Shown here: in pieces, positions 8,279 to 15,418 of the stretch
How positions within the stretch are numbered: the stretch's first letter is position 1
Layout: each line of letters opens with the position of its first letter
Assembly: GCA_019408975.1 (NCBI GenBank)
Contig: DXVA01000027.1
Location: 1 to 23,162, forward strand
DNA: 23,162 nucleotides
From: Lentisphaeria bacterium
GTDB taxonomy: Bacteria; Verrucomicrobiota; Lentisphaeria; Victivallales; UBA1829
Direction of reading: 5' to 3'
Translations under genes and position numbers: made by a program
The notes under the pieces: generated by a model
The model's database searches: none
Seen by the model: the letters and a program-made list of their open reading frames with translations, nothing else
Told to the model about the DNA's origin: nothing

Positions 8279-9280
8279 TTAAAAATACAACATTGTCCCG
8301 GACCAGGAGTAACCGACCCCGAATCCAGCAATCATAACTTTGAAATCAGGAAGAATGTGCTTCTCATTTACCGCATCGACGATTGCTATCGGCAAGGTCG
8401 AAGAAACAGTGTTACCCGTGTTCTCCAGATTCATATAATATTTTGATTTATCGATTTTACAGATCTTCCGGATGGTGTCCAGCATGAATTTATTCGCCTG
8501 GTGAAAGAGAAAATAATCCACCTCCTCTTTCCGCATCGAGTTCTTTGCCAGAATATCATCCACAAGTTCAGGGACGACAGAAAGAGTAAAATTAAAAATC
8601 TTCGAGCCATCCATAAACAGATGGTCCGATGAATGAATCAAGCCGTTTTCGTCAACCATATAATCACCGGCAGGGCATTTCTGCCGGGCACCGCCGCTTT
8701 TTACAATCAGATTCCCGGCTCCCCGACCGTCCGTTCCGAAAACAAAGTTTCCGATCCGTGCAAAACCGGAGGCGGAAATCAGTGTCGCGGCAGCGCCATC
8801 TCCGAAAAGAGAACGATTCCCCTTATCCTTCTGATGAATATACTTGCTGTATGTCTCCGCTGTCAGAAGCAGGATATGATTTGCTGACTGGGATTTCAGC
8901 AACCCTGCCGCAAGAGAGAGTCCATAGGCATAACCGGAACAGCCGAGATTGAAATCCAAAGCTCCCGACTTTACAGGGATGCCAAGCCTGTCCTGGATGA
9001 TGCAGGCGCTTGTAGGCAGGAAATAATCCGGGCTCTGGGTGCAGAATAAAATGAAGTCGATGTCCGCCGGCTGAATTCCATGTTCGGAGAACAGTTTTTC
9101 CGCAGCTTTTACAGCCATATCCGCCGCAGTTTCAGACTCTCCGGCAATATGCCGCTTGAGGATTCCCGTCTTTGCAGAAACTTTTTCCACGTTCCATTCT
9201 GGAAATTCCACAATGAGTTCCTCATTTGTAAATTCCTTTTCAGGCAAATAATAAGATATCGCTTTAATATATGCGTCCAT
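8279..9280 (-). CDS. 3-oxoacyl-ACP synthase III family protein (FabH-like)
   Basis: This 333-residue thiolase-fold enzyme should condense an acyl-CoA with malonyl-ACP. The complete KAS III catalytic triad is visible: C114 in NLGCSGYAYG, H260 in FHQANKF and N290 in TGNTVSS. The C-terminal GFGVGYSWSG glycine-rich motif is also present. I chose ATG 9280 because AGGG lies 6 nt upstream. The alternative ATG at 9286 is almost on top of that site. It follows the ACP and the FabG-like reductase within a polysaccharide operon, so it more likely builds a short acyl group for glycan decoration than membrane fatty acids. The primer substrate is unknown. Confidence 0.9.
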   Translation of the reverse strand: MDAYIKAISYYLPEKEFTNEELIVEFPEWNVEKVSAKTGILKRHIAGESETAADMAVKAAEKLFSEHGIQPADIDFILFCTQSPDYFLPTSACIIQDRLGIPVKSGALDFNLGCSGYAYGLSLAAGLLKSQSANHILLLTAETYSKYIHQKDKGNRSLFGDGAAATLISASGFARIGNFVFGTDGRGAGNLIVKSGGARQKCPAGDYMVDENGLIHSSDHLFMDGSKIFNFTLSVVPELVDDILAKNSMRKEEVDYFLFHQANKFMLDTIRKICKIDKSKYYMNLENTGNTVSSTLPIAIVDAVNEKHILPDFKVMIAGFGVGYSWSGTMLYF

Positions 9281-9297
9281 AATCATCCCTGTGTTAA

Positions 9298-10038
9298 TCA
9301 GTTCAATGTCCTGCCGCCGTCAATGACAATTTTCTGACCGGTCATCCATCTGGACGCCGGACTCAACAGAAAAACAATGAAATCCGCAATATCCTCCGGA
9401 GTCCCGTATCCAAAAGGATACAGCTTCTCATTTTCATTGAATTCCTCCTCCGTAAAAGTCATTTTTTGCAGTAATCCGGTTCTGACGATACCGGGCATCA
9501 AAGTATTGACCCGGATTTTTCTGTGGGCAACCTCTTTTGCCAGCACTCGGGCATAAGCCGCCATTGCAGCTTTGGCAGAGGCATATGCGGCAGATCCGGT
9601 CTCGGCAACATTGTCAGCAAGAAACGAAGATATGAACACAATGGAGGCTCCTTTTGAAATCTTCTTCCCCTGCATCAATGCCGTCATCAGATTTACAGTC
9701 CCGAAGAAATTGGTTTCAAACAAGGACAACAGCCTTTCATATGCCATATACCGGCATGGAATCGTATCCGATGTTCCTGCACAATGTACAATGCCGTCAA
9801 GTTTCGGCAAGCTCTCCGCCAGAGCTCCGATTTCAGCCTGATTTCTCTGATCGGCGGAATGAACTGCATGCCCTTCGCCGGAAAGCAGGCTCAATGTCTC
9901 CTCAAGCCGCCCCCTGTCACGGGCAGTCCCGATAATTTTAGCCCCCATCAGGGAACATGCCACCGCCGCGGCGCGCCCGATACCGGAGGAGGCTCCGGTT
10001 ATCAGAATATATTTTCCGGCTAGAGAAAAATCAGGCAT
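9298..10038 (-). CDS. SDR family oxidoreductase (FabG-like 3-oxoacyl-ACP reductase)
   Basis: The product is a 246-residue classical SDR with the cofactor motif TGASSGIG (residues 14-21), HCAG (85-88), and the catalytic triad S138, Y152 and K156 (AYASAK). The C-terminal TGQKIVIDGG is typical of the family. The ATG at 10038 overlaps the end of the ACP gene by 8 bases and is preceded by AGGAAAAG inside the ACP gene. An in-frame start further upstream would put 34 more residues inside the ACP coding region and is rejected. Coupling to ACP and KAS III suggests reduction of a 3-oxoacyl-ACP to a 3-hydroxyacyl-ACP. A sugar substrate is possible too. Confidence 0.87.
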   Translation of the reverse strand: MPDFSLAGKYILITGASSGIGRAAAVACSLMGAKIIGTARDRGRLEETLSLLSGEGHAVHSADQRNQAEIGALAESLPKLDGIVHCAGTSDTIPCRYMAYERLLSLFETNFFGTVNLMTALMQGKKISKGASIVFISSFLADNVAETGSAAYASAKAAMAAYARVLAKEVAHRKIRVNTLMPGIVRTGLLQKMTFTEEEFNENEKLYPFGYGTPEDIADFIVFLLSPASRWMTGQKIVIDGGRTLN

Positions 10039-10267
10039 TTTTCTTTTCCTGTATGAAATCAAACAGCTCCTTAACGGTGTCACATGATCTGATCTCATCC
10101 GCAGTAATATCAAGATTGAATTCCATTTTGACCATGGCAATAATCCCCAGAGTGCTTAAAGAATTCCAGTCTTCAAGTTCTGTAAACACTGTATCGGCGC
10201 CGATTGCCCCCTCTTCCATATCCTCAAATTCATCGGCAAACCTTTTGATGAAATCATCCAGATTCAT
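10031..10267 (-). CDS. Acyl carrier protein
   Basis: This small acidic protein of 78 residues has the four-helix ACP pattern and a phosphopantetheine attachment serine in DWNSLS (S36). The motif reads NSL rather than the common DSL, as in many ACPs dedicated to secondary pathways. It begins behind a strong ribosome binding site (AAGGAGATATTGAT before ATG). A 71-nt gap separates it from the flippase gene, and its end overlaps the FabG-like gene. Position in a glycan operon suggests it carries the acyl group used to decorate the polysaccharide, loaded by the KAS III and reduced by the SDR. It needs a phosphopantetheinyl transferase, not seen here. Confidence 0.88.
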   Translation of the reverse strand: MNLDDFIKRFADEFEDMEEGAIGADTVFTELEDWNSLSTLGIIAMVKMEFNLDITADEIRSCDTVKELFDFIQEKKNA

Positions 10268-10338
10268 ATCAATATCTCCTTATTGTTTGTTGAACGGCTT
10301 CGATACGGCGCAAACGGAATTCACGCCGGCATGAATCA

Positions 10339-11865
10339 TCATATAGAAAAACGGCTTCTCAAATGAGCCATTACCAGAGCCCTGGTTTTCCGGTCGATGC
10401 CGAAAACATAGACCGTGAACGCCACACTCAAAACAGAAAAGAAAGCCACTGCGCCCAATCTCGCAATCCCCGCTTCCATATGAAAACGAATCAGCAGGGG
10501 AAGTACAACCGCGATGCAGGCAACGGTAACTGTCGGAAACATAAGCTGCCTGCAATAGTAACGAGGGGAAATATTCTGTAATTTCCAAAGCAGAAATATT
10601 TTAACGAAAAATGCGGCAGTAAATCCGGCAGCAATCTGAACAATGAATAACGTCTCCGGCGGAAATCCCCATTTGAATAAAAGATAAGATACTGGCAGAA
10701 CAAGCAGAAATGCACTTCCCGCCATCAGCTGGTTCTCCTTAATTCGTCCGACGGCACGGAAAACGGAACCGAAAGAAAGATCAAAAGACTGTACAAGAGT
10801 ATAAATTAAAATCAGCCGCGTAAACAGAACCGCATAATCCGGGACTTTTGAAAGCCATAATTTTAAAATGATCTCCATCTCCAGCAGCAGGGGAAGCGTT
10901 AAAAGAAGCAGAAGATAAAAAGTAAAACGGGCACTCCCGAAAACAAGATGATTCATGTATGCAATATTGTCCGCTGCATACGACTTGATGATCTGCGGGT
11001 CAACCGCCACACGGAAATTATTGACAAATCCCGCAACGGCGGCATTTACCTGAAAGGCAATCGCGGCGGCGGCATTGATCAACGCCCCGAAAAATATGTT
11101 CAATAAAACATTCCCGCCTTGAATCATCGCCATCAAAGCCAGACTCCCGAACAGATACCAGGAGGAAAAAGATATCATCTGAGGCAGAAAAGCCCTGTCA
11201 TAAACCAGCCGGAAGCGATAAGCGGGAAAATACAGGCGGCAGAATATGAAATAAACAGCAAATATGCCGGCACTGACCAGAAACAGCAGGAATGCATACC
11301 CCTCCAGTTTATCTATCGGCAGGATCTGCAGTAAAAATACAATTCCCAGTCTCAACGCCGCTTCCAATATGCCGAGATAAGAAAAGAAAACCATTCGCTC
11401 ATGGGCTATGATCGCCGCATAATAAGGCACCTGAAGAACCTGTAAAATACAGGATAATGTGCAGAACTGATAAACAAAATTCATTGCTCCGATCCGGTCT
11501 GCCGGAATGTTCAGCCTGGTATTGACGAACCACAGACCAAACGTTTCGGCAATCAATAAGATCAGAATTGCAAAATAAACATGGATTGTGATGCTTGAGG
11601 CAAACGCTGTCGCGGCATCCCCCTGTTTCTCCTTCCCCAATTCAAAAGCGATATAGCGGTTCGTGGTACTGCCCAGGGCACCGTTAAAAAAAGCCATCAT
11701 GATGACAATGCCGCCAATCAGATTATAGATCCCGAAATCCGCCTCCCCCAGAACCCGCAGGACCACCCGGGTCGTATATAGCGTAATCAGCATCAGCAGA
11801 AGCATGCGGATATACAGGAAAACAGTATTTTTAATGATTCGTGTACTGTTGCCCGGCTGTTTCAT
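10339..11865 (-). CDS. Polysaccharide flippase (Wzx/MATE-like, MOP superfamily)
   Basis: The product is a 508-residue membrane protein with about 12-14 hydrophobic segments spread over its length. The N-terminal region (IIKNTVFLYIRMLLLMLITLY followed by TTRVVLRVLGEADFGIYNLIGGIV) is typical of Wzx-type O-antigen and capsule flippases. These move undecaprenyl-linked repeat units across the inner membrane. I chose ATG 11865, which has GGGAG 5 nt upstream and leaves 14 nt after wecB. The in-frame ATG at 11913 would place 16 extra residues inside wecB. It pairs with the EpsG-like polymerase downstream. A lipid II flippase is an alternative within the superfamily but less likely here. Confidence 0.88.
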   Translation of the reverse strand: MKQPGNSTRIIKNTVFLYIRMLLLMLITLYTTRVVLRVLGEADFGIYNLIGGIVIMMAFFNGALGSTTNRYIAFELGKEKQGDAATAFASSITIHVYFAILILLIAETFGLWFVNTRLNIPADRIGAMNFVYQFCTLSCILQVLQVPYYAAIIAHERMVFFSYLGILEAALRLGIVFLLQILPIDKLEGYAFLLFLVSAGIFAVYFIFCRLYFPAYRFRLVYDRAFLPQMISFSSWYLFGSLALMAMIQGGNVLLNIFFGALINAAAAIAFQVNAAVAGFVNNFRVAVDPQIIKSYAADNIAYMNHLVFGSARFTFYLLLLLTLPLLLEMEIILKLWLSKVPDYAVLFTRLILIYTLVQSFDLSFGSVFRAVGRIKENQLMAGSAFLLVLPVSYLLFKWGFPPETLFIVQIAAGFTAAFFVKIFLLWKLQNISPRYYCRQLMFPTVTVACIAVVLPLLIRFHMEAGIARLGAVAFFSVLSVAFTVYVFGIDRKTRALVMAHLRSRFSI

Positions 11866-11879
11866 AACGCTCCCAGCAG

Positions 11880-13028
11880 TCACCCCTGCAATGCGCCCAG
11901 AATCCGCTCGCATCCCATGCCGTCGCCGTAGGGATTGACGGCGCGGCTCATGGATTGGTAATAATCCGGGTCGTCCAGAAGACGGGAGACTTCATCGATG
12001 ATCTTAGCGTAATCCGTGCCGACAAGTTTCACGGTTCCCGCCTCCAACGCTTCGGGACGCTCCGTCGTGTCGCGCATCACAAGGACAGGTTTACCGAGCC
12101 CCGGCGCCTCCTCCTGGATGCCGCCGCTATCCGTCAGTACAAGATAACTCTTTTCCATCAGATACACAAACGGAAGATAATCCAGCGGTTCAATGAAAAA
12201 CATGTTCGCAGGCGGAATTTCTCCAAATACCTCGTTAATTGGCTTGCGGACATTGGGATTCAAATGCATCGGATACACAAAGTCCGTTTCCGCATATTTC
12301 TCATTCAACGCCTTGATCGCGGAACACATCGAAAGAAAACCGTCACCGAAATTCTCGCGGCGGTGCCCTGTGATCAGGACCAGGCGCTTCCCGTTCGTCA
12401 GACGTTTTGTGTCGTATCCCGCAGACAGAAGAACCTGATCCAGCTCCGCGCGCATCGCATCGCTGGACGAGATTTTGGCAACCACCTGATGCAGAGCGTC
12501 AATCACAGTATTTCCCGTGACGAAAATCCTGTCATCGGCAATGCCCTCCGCCAGCAGATTTTTCCGGCTCAGCTCCGTCGGAGCAAAATGATATGTCGCA
12601 ATACGACCAGTGATCTGCCGGTTCATCTCTTCCGGCCACGGACTGTAAATATTATGAGTCCGCAGACCCGCCTCTACATGCCCAACGGGAATCTGACCGT
12701 AAAAGGCGGCAAGCGCCGCCGCAGTCGAGGTAGTGGTGTCGCCGTGGACAAGAACCAGATCAGGCTTCGATTCCTGCAGGACAGCGCGCATCCCAAGCAG
12801 GACACGGCTCGTCACGTCGTAAAGATCCTGCCCCTGCTTCATGATGTTCAGGTCATAATCCGGCGTAATTTCAAAGAGATGCAGCACCTGATCCAGCATC
12901 TGCCGGTGCTGACCGGTTACGCACACAACACTCTGAAATGTATCGGGATGTTTCCGGAATTCTTTCACCAGAGGCGCCATCTTAATCGCCTCCGGGCGCG
13001 TGCCGAACACAAGCATTACTTTTTTCAT
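11880..13028 (-). CDS. wecB: UDP-N-acetylglucosamine 2-epimerase (non-hydrolysing)
   Basis: The 382-residue length is normal for WecB/MnaA. The enzyme interconverts UDP-GlcNAc and UDP-ManNAc in the cytoplasm. Visible motifs are FGTRPEAIK (residues 8-16), HGDTTTSTAA (95-104), GHVEAGLRT (116-124), WPEEMNR (131-137), TGNTVID (171-177), a GHRRENFG block, and the DSGGIQEEAPGLGKP block in the second half, all diagnostic of the non-hydrolysing family. ATG 13028 is preferred over a TTG six bases upstream. It is the first glycan gene after the antiterminator-like gene, separated by a 165-nt leader. No UDP-ManNAc dehydrogenase is seen nearby, so ManNAc itself may be the residue used, or the dehydrogenase lies elsewhere. 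Confidence 0.95.
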   Translation of the reverse strand: MKKVMLVFGTRPEAIKMAPLVKEFRKHPDTFQSVVCVTGQHRQMLDQVLHLFEITPDYDLNIMKQGQDLYDVTSRVLLGMRAVLQESKPDLVLVHGDTTTSTAAALAAFYGQIPVGHVEAGLRTHNIYSPWPEEMNRQITGRIATYHFAPTELSRKNLLAEGIADDRIFVTGNTVIDALHQVVAKISSSDAMRAELDQVLLSAGYDTKRLTNGKRLVLITGHRRENFGDGFLSMCSAIKALNEKYAETDFVYPMHLNPNVRKPINEVFGEIPPANMFFIEPLDYLPFVYLMEKSYLVLTDSGGIQEEAPGLGKPVLVMRDTTERPEALEAGTVKLVGTDYAKIIDEVSRLLDDPDYYQSMSRAVNPYGDGMGCERILGALQG

Positions 13029-13096
13029 TTGCAATATACTTCGATTCTGAAGATAAATAAAAAATTGATTTGCCGGAATATCAACTGCGATAATTC

Positions 13097-13122
13097 AAAA
13101 AAAAAGCTTCTGATCAGAAAAG
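13097..13122 (-). terminator. Terminator-like palindrome with a nine-T tract in the leader between the NusG paralog and wecB
   Basis: On the minus strand CTTTTCTGATCAGAAGC (13122-13106) contains the perfect 12-bp palindrome TTCTGATCAGAA (13119-13108) and is followed directly by nine T residues (13105-13097). This resembles an intrinsic terminator, though the stem is short and AT-rich, so the hairpin would be weak. It lies in a 165-nt leader ahead of wecB, just where a premature-termination site would act if the upstream NusG paralog is an antiterminator. It could also simply be a weak stop or a protein-binding palindrome. Confidence 0.42.
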
Positions 13123-13193
13123 TTAAAGACGGAAAATATGAGAGAAAAAATTCTGCGGCGACTGCCATCCCAGCTCAGACAAACGGAAAAATC

Positions 13194-13757
13194 TTATGCC
13201 AGTTCAAGGTCCATCGCATCCAGTTCAGCGCTGATGGAATGCCCGAGCATCTCCAGATTCACCGTCACTTTCATCGCGTTGTTGCGACGCTTGACAACGG
13301 CATAAATGCCCTGAAAAGGCCCGTTGACGATCTGAACCTGACGCCCGGGCACGAGCTCCGGCTTCACCTCGATCGCCCGGGTGGCGGAAAGCAGTTCAAA
13401 CTGACGGATCACATTCAATTCGCTGATCAGTTCCTTTTCGGAAGACTCATCCATGAAAATGGTATTCAGGACATGATGGGAGAGCTTGAGATGCTTGCGC
13501 TCCTCCATATTCACACAGCAGAAAACATAGCCGCGGAACATCGGATGCTGAACTATTTTCCTGCATCCCCGCGACACCCCCATTTTCCGGATCAGCGGCA
13601 GATAACCGCGAATACCGGAATTCTGCATGAAATCAAACAGCCTGTGCTCCTGATTCGGTTTCGTATAAACCGGAGTCCAAAGCCGCCCTTCCATCTTGAT
13701 TATGACGGACTGAAGCTGTTCGTTCCTGTCCCGGCAAGGTTCTCCAAATGACTCCAT
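13194..13757 (-). CDS. NusG-family transcription antiterminator (UpxY/RfaH/LoaP-like)
   Basis: The product is a 187-residue specialised NusG paralog. The NGN domain covers about residues 27-124 and includes WTPVYTKPNQE (27-37), GIRGYLPL (48-55) and HPMFRGYVF (71-79). A KOW domain follows at about 134-185, with PGRQVQIVNGPFQGI (137-151). Such paralogs (RfaH, Bacteroides UpxY, LoaP) bind RNA polymerase and prevent early termination in long polysaccharide operons. The gene is first in this cluster and faces into it, which fits that role. I chose ATG 13757 with AGGA upstream. A TTG at 13784 and an ATG at 13694 are alternatives, since the NGN domain begins only after residue 25. Function is inferred from family and position. 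Confidence 0.88.
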   Translation of the reverse strand: MESFGEPCRDRNEQLQSVIIKMEGRLWTPVYTKPNQEHRLFDFMQNSGIRGYLPLIRKMGVSRGCRKIVQHPMFRGYVFCCVNMEERKHLKLSHHVLNTIFMDESSEKELISELNVIRQFELLSATRAIEVKPELVPGRQVQIVNGPFQGIYAVVKRRNNAMKVTVNLEMLGHSISAELDAMDLELA

Positions 13758-13947
13758 CGCTGCATCCTGAAAAATAAAACTCAACCGGAATAAGGAAACA
13801 CCTGCACCGGGTGCCTTTCAAAATACGCCCGGCTGAAAGAGTATTCCATATCTGTTGAGCTCATCATATCAGTCCATACGCAAATCCAACCCCGCGTACA
13901 GTCTTCCGTTTTCCACCATAAAAAACCAAAAACACAAGGAGATATTC
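13758..13947. other. Divergent regulatory region upstream of the polysaccharide locus
   Basis: About 190 nt lie between the NusG-paralog start and the possible plus-strand small gene. The main promoter of the polysaccharide locus is expected here, on the minus strand. I found no hexamer pair good enough to name: TTGGAT followed 17 nt later by TGATGA is the best, and it is poor. A short minus-strand frame of 28 codons ends just before the NusG-paralog gene, but nothing supports its translation. A GCACC-C-GGTGC near-palindrome near 13805-13815 has too small a loop for a stable hairpin. Confidence 0.35.
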
Positions 13948-14190
13948 ATGTATGAAACAAAGCAGAAATATGATACTCTCCAATGCCGTAGCTCTGTATC
14001 TGCTGTTCCCTCTTTTGCGCCGGAACATCAGTACAGAACCTCAAGATATCAACCTACTGCGGGGAATATAACATGGAAAAATAAAATTACAAGTTTTGCC
14101 GGGATTTTTTCTCCCAAACCTGCATCCGTGTTTTTTGAGCCGGAATTCAGTGTCCCCGCCAGGAAAAAGGGAACAGCCGAATTTCCTTGA
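13948..14190 (+). CDS. Possible small gene, 80 residues, unknown function
   Basis: ATG 13948 is preceded by AAGGAGATATTC, almost the same ribosome binding site as that of the clear ACP gene (AAGGAGATATTGAT), so initiation here is plausible. The predicted 80-residue product is polar and basic, with scattered aromatic residues and prolines, one cysteine, no membrane segment and no motif I recognise. It ends with a basic ARKKGTAEFP stretch. It stands alone between divergent units, and the 116 nt between its stop and dinB show no terminator. It may be a real orphan gene, a decayed gene or part of a dispersed repeat. The strong initiation site is seen; coding status is inference. Confidence 0.35.
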   Translation: MYETKQKYDTLQCRSSVSAVPSFAPEHQYRTSRYQPTAGNITWKNKITSFAGIFSPKPASVFFEPEFSVPARKKGTAEFP

Positions 14191-14272
14191 CAAAACGGAA
14201 ATACGCCGGCAATACATGTCCTGAACAAAATACTTTGCCGATACGATCCCGCAGTCTCCGCACCGGACGCAC

Positions 14273-14300
14273 TTGATTTTTCGGAAAAAGAATCTATCTT
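14273..14300 (+). promoter_or_regulatory. Weak candidate promoter for dinB
   Basis: TTGATT (14273-14278) and TATCTT (14295-14300) are 16 nt apart, each matching the sigma-70 consensus at four of six positions. The predicted transcription start falls at about the A of the dinB ATG (14307), which would give a leaderless message and would explain the missing Shine-Dalgarno sequence. A perfect TTGACA at 14187-14192 lies further upstream but has no good -10 partner at 17-18 nt. No LexA-like box was recognised. Confidence 0.2.
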
Positions 14301-14306
14301 CCCTGT

Positions 14307-15413
14307 ATGGAAAAAATACGCAAGATCATACACGTCGATATGGATGCATTTTATGCGTCCGTGGAAATACGGGACAATCCCTCCTTACGCGGAAAGCCGG
14401 TGGTTGTAGGCGGAATGCCGAACAGCCGCGGTGTAGTCTGCACCTGCTCTTATGCGGCGCGAAAATTCGGAGTCCACTCGGCAATGCCTGCAAGCAGGGC
14501 ATATCAGCTCTGTCCGCAGGCGGTCTTCCTGCATCCGCGTTTCGAGGTTTACCGGGAGATTTCCCGGCAGATACGGAAAATATTTTTCGACTACACGGAC
14601 CTTGTAGAACCGCTCTCGCTGGACGAGGCATATCTGGATGTCACATACAACAAGCGCGGCATTCCCTATGCCACGCGGACAGCACGCGAAATCAAGGCGC
14701 GCATCTTCAAAGAGACAGGCGGGCTTACCGCTTCGGCAGGAGTCTCGTTCAACAAATTTTTCGCGAAAGTCGCCTCCGACCTCCAGAAACCCGACGGTCT
14801 CACCGTGATTCCGCCGGACAAGGCGGAGGAGCTGCTGGACACTCTGCCGATCGGCAGATTTTACGGAGTCGGCAAAGTCACGGAAAAACATTTCCTGAAA
14901 ATCGGGATCAAAACAGGCGGCGATCTCAAGAAACTTTCCAAACTCGAACTGATGCAGATGTTCGGCAAGACCGGAGAATTCTATTATGAGATCGCGCGCG
15001 GAATCGATACGCGGGAAGTTGAGCCCAACAGGGAGCGGAAGTCACTGGGAACCGAGATCACATTCCAGAGCGATGTCACTGATCTGACGGAAATGATTCC
15101 GGTCATTCAGCAGCAGTCGCAGGAAGTTTCGGACGACCTGAAGAAAAAAGCGCTCGCGGGCAGGACGATCACCCTCAAGGTCAAATTCTTTGACTTCAGA
15201 ACCATCACGCGCAGCCGCACGCTGGACTCTTATACGGACAACGCGGATGTCATCGCAACGGTCGCGCGGGAACTGCTCCTCGCCAGCGATGCGGGGAAAA
15301 TCGCCGTAAGACTGCTGGGCGTCACGGTATCCAACTTCCCGGAGCTGGAGAAGATCGAAAGCCCGACCGGAGTCTGGCTCCAGCCGGAATTCGACTTCGG
15401 CGAGGAGCTGTGA
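14307..15413 (+). CDS. dinB: DNA polymerase IV (Y-family translesion polymerase)
   Basis: The product has 368 residues, the usual DinB size. It copies damaged DNA at low fidelity in the cytoplasm, normally with the beta clamp. The metal-binding residues are visible: D11 in HVDMDAFYASVE, and D106/E107 in PLSLDEAYLDV. Y16 occupies the steric-gate position. CSYAARKFGVHSAMP (47-61) is the finger motif, GVSFNKFFAKVASDLQKPDG the palm/thumb motif, and GVGKVTEKHFLKIGI the helix-hairpin-helix. The little-finger domain follows, and LQPEFDF near the end may be a clamp-binding tail. It stands alone on the plus strand, ends 5 nt from a convergent gene, and has no clear Shine-Dalgarno site. Confidence 0.96.
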   Translation: MEKIRKIIHVDMDAFYASVEIRDNPSLRGKPVVVGGMPNSRGVVCTCSYAARKFGVHSAMPASRAYQLCPQAVFLHPRFEVYREISRQIRKIFFDYTDLVEPLSLDEAYLDVTYNKRGIPYATRTAREIKARIFKETGGLTASAGVSFNKFFAKVASDLQKPDGLTVIPPDKAEELLDTLPIGRFYGVGKVTEKHFLKIGIKTGGDLKKLSKLELMQMFGKTGEFYYEIARGIDTREVEPNRERKSLGTEITFQSDVTDLTEMIPVIQQQSQEVSDDLKKKALAGRTITLKVKFFDFRTITRSRTLDSYTDNADVIATVARELLLASDAGKIAVRLLGVTVSNFPELEKIESPTGVWLQPEFDFGEEL

Positions 15414-15418
15414 CACTT

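Noticed and set aside
10320..10335. Near-palindrome TTCACGCCGGCATGAA in the gap before the ACP gene
   Set aside because: One mismatch, little room for a loop and no T tract. It is not convincing as a terminator or operator.
11955..13751. A 598-codon open frame on the plus strand
   Set aside because: It is antisense to wecB, the leader and most of the NusG-paralog gene, all of which have clear family motifs. The plus-strand product shows no recognisable domain.
14273..14989. A 238-codon plus-strand frame overlapping the start of dinB
   Set aside because: It runs through dinB in another frame. The dinB frame carries all polymerase motifs, and this one carries none.
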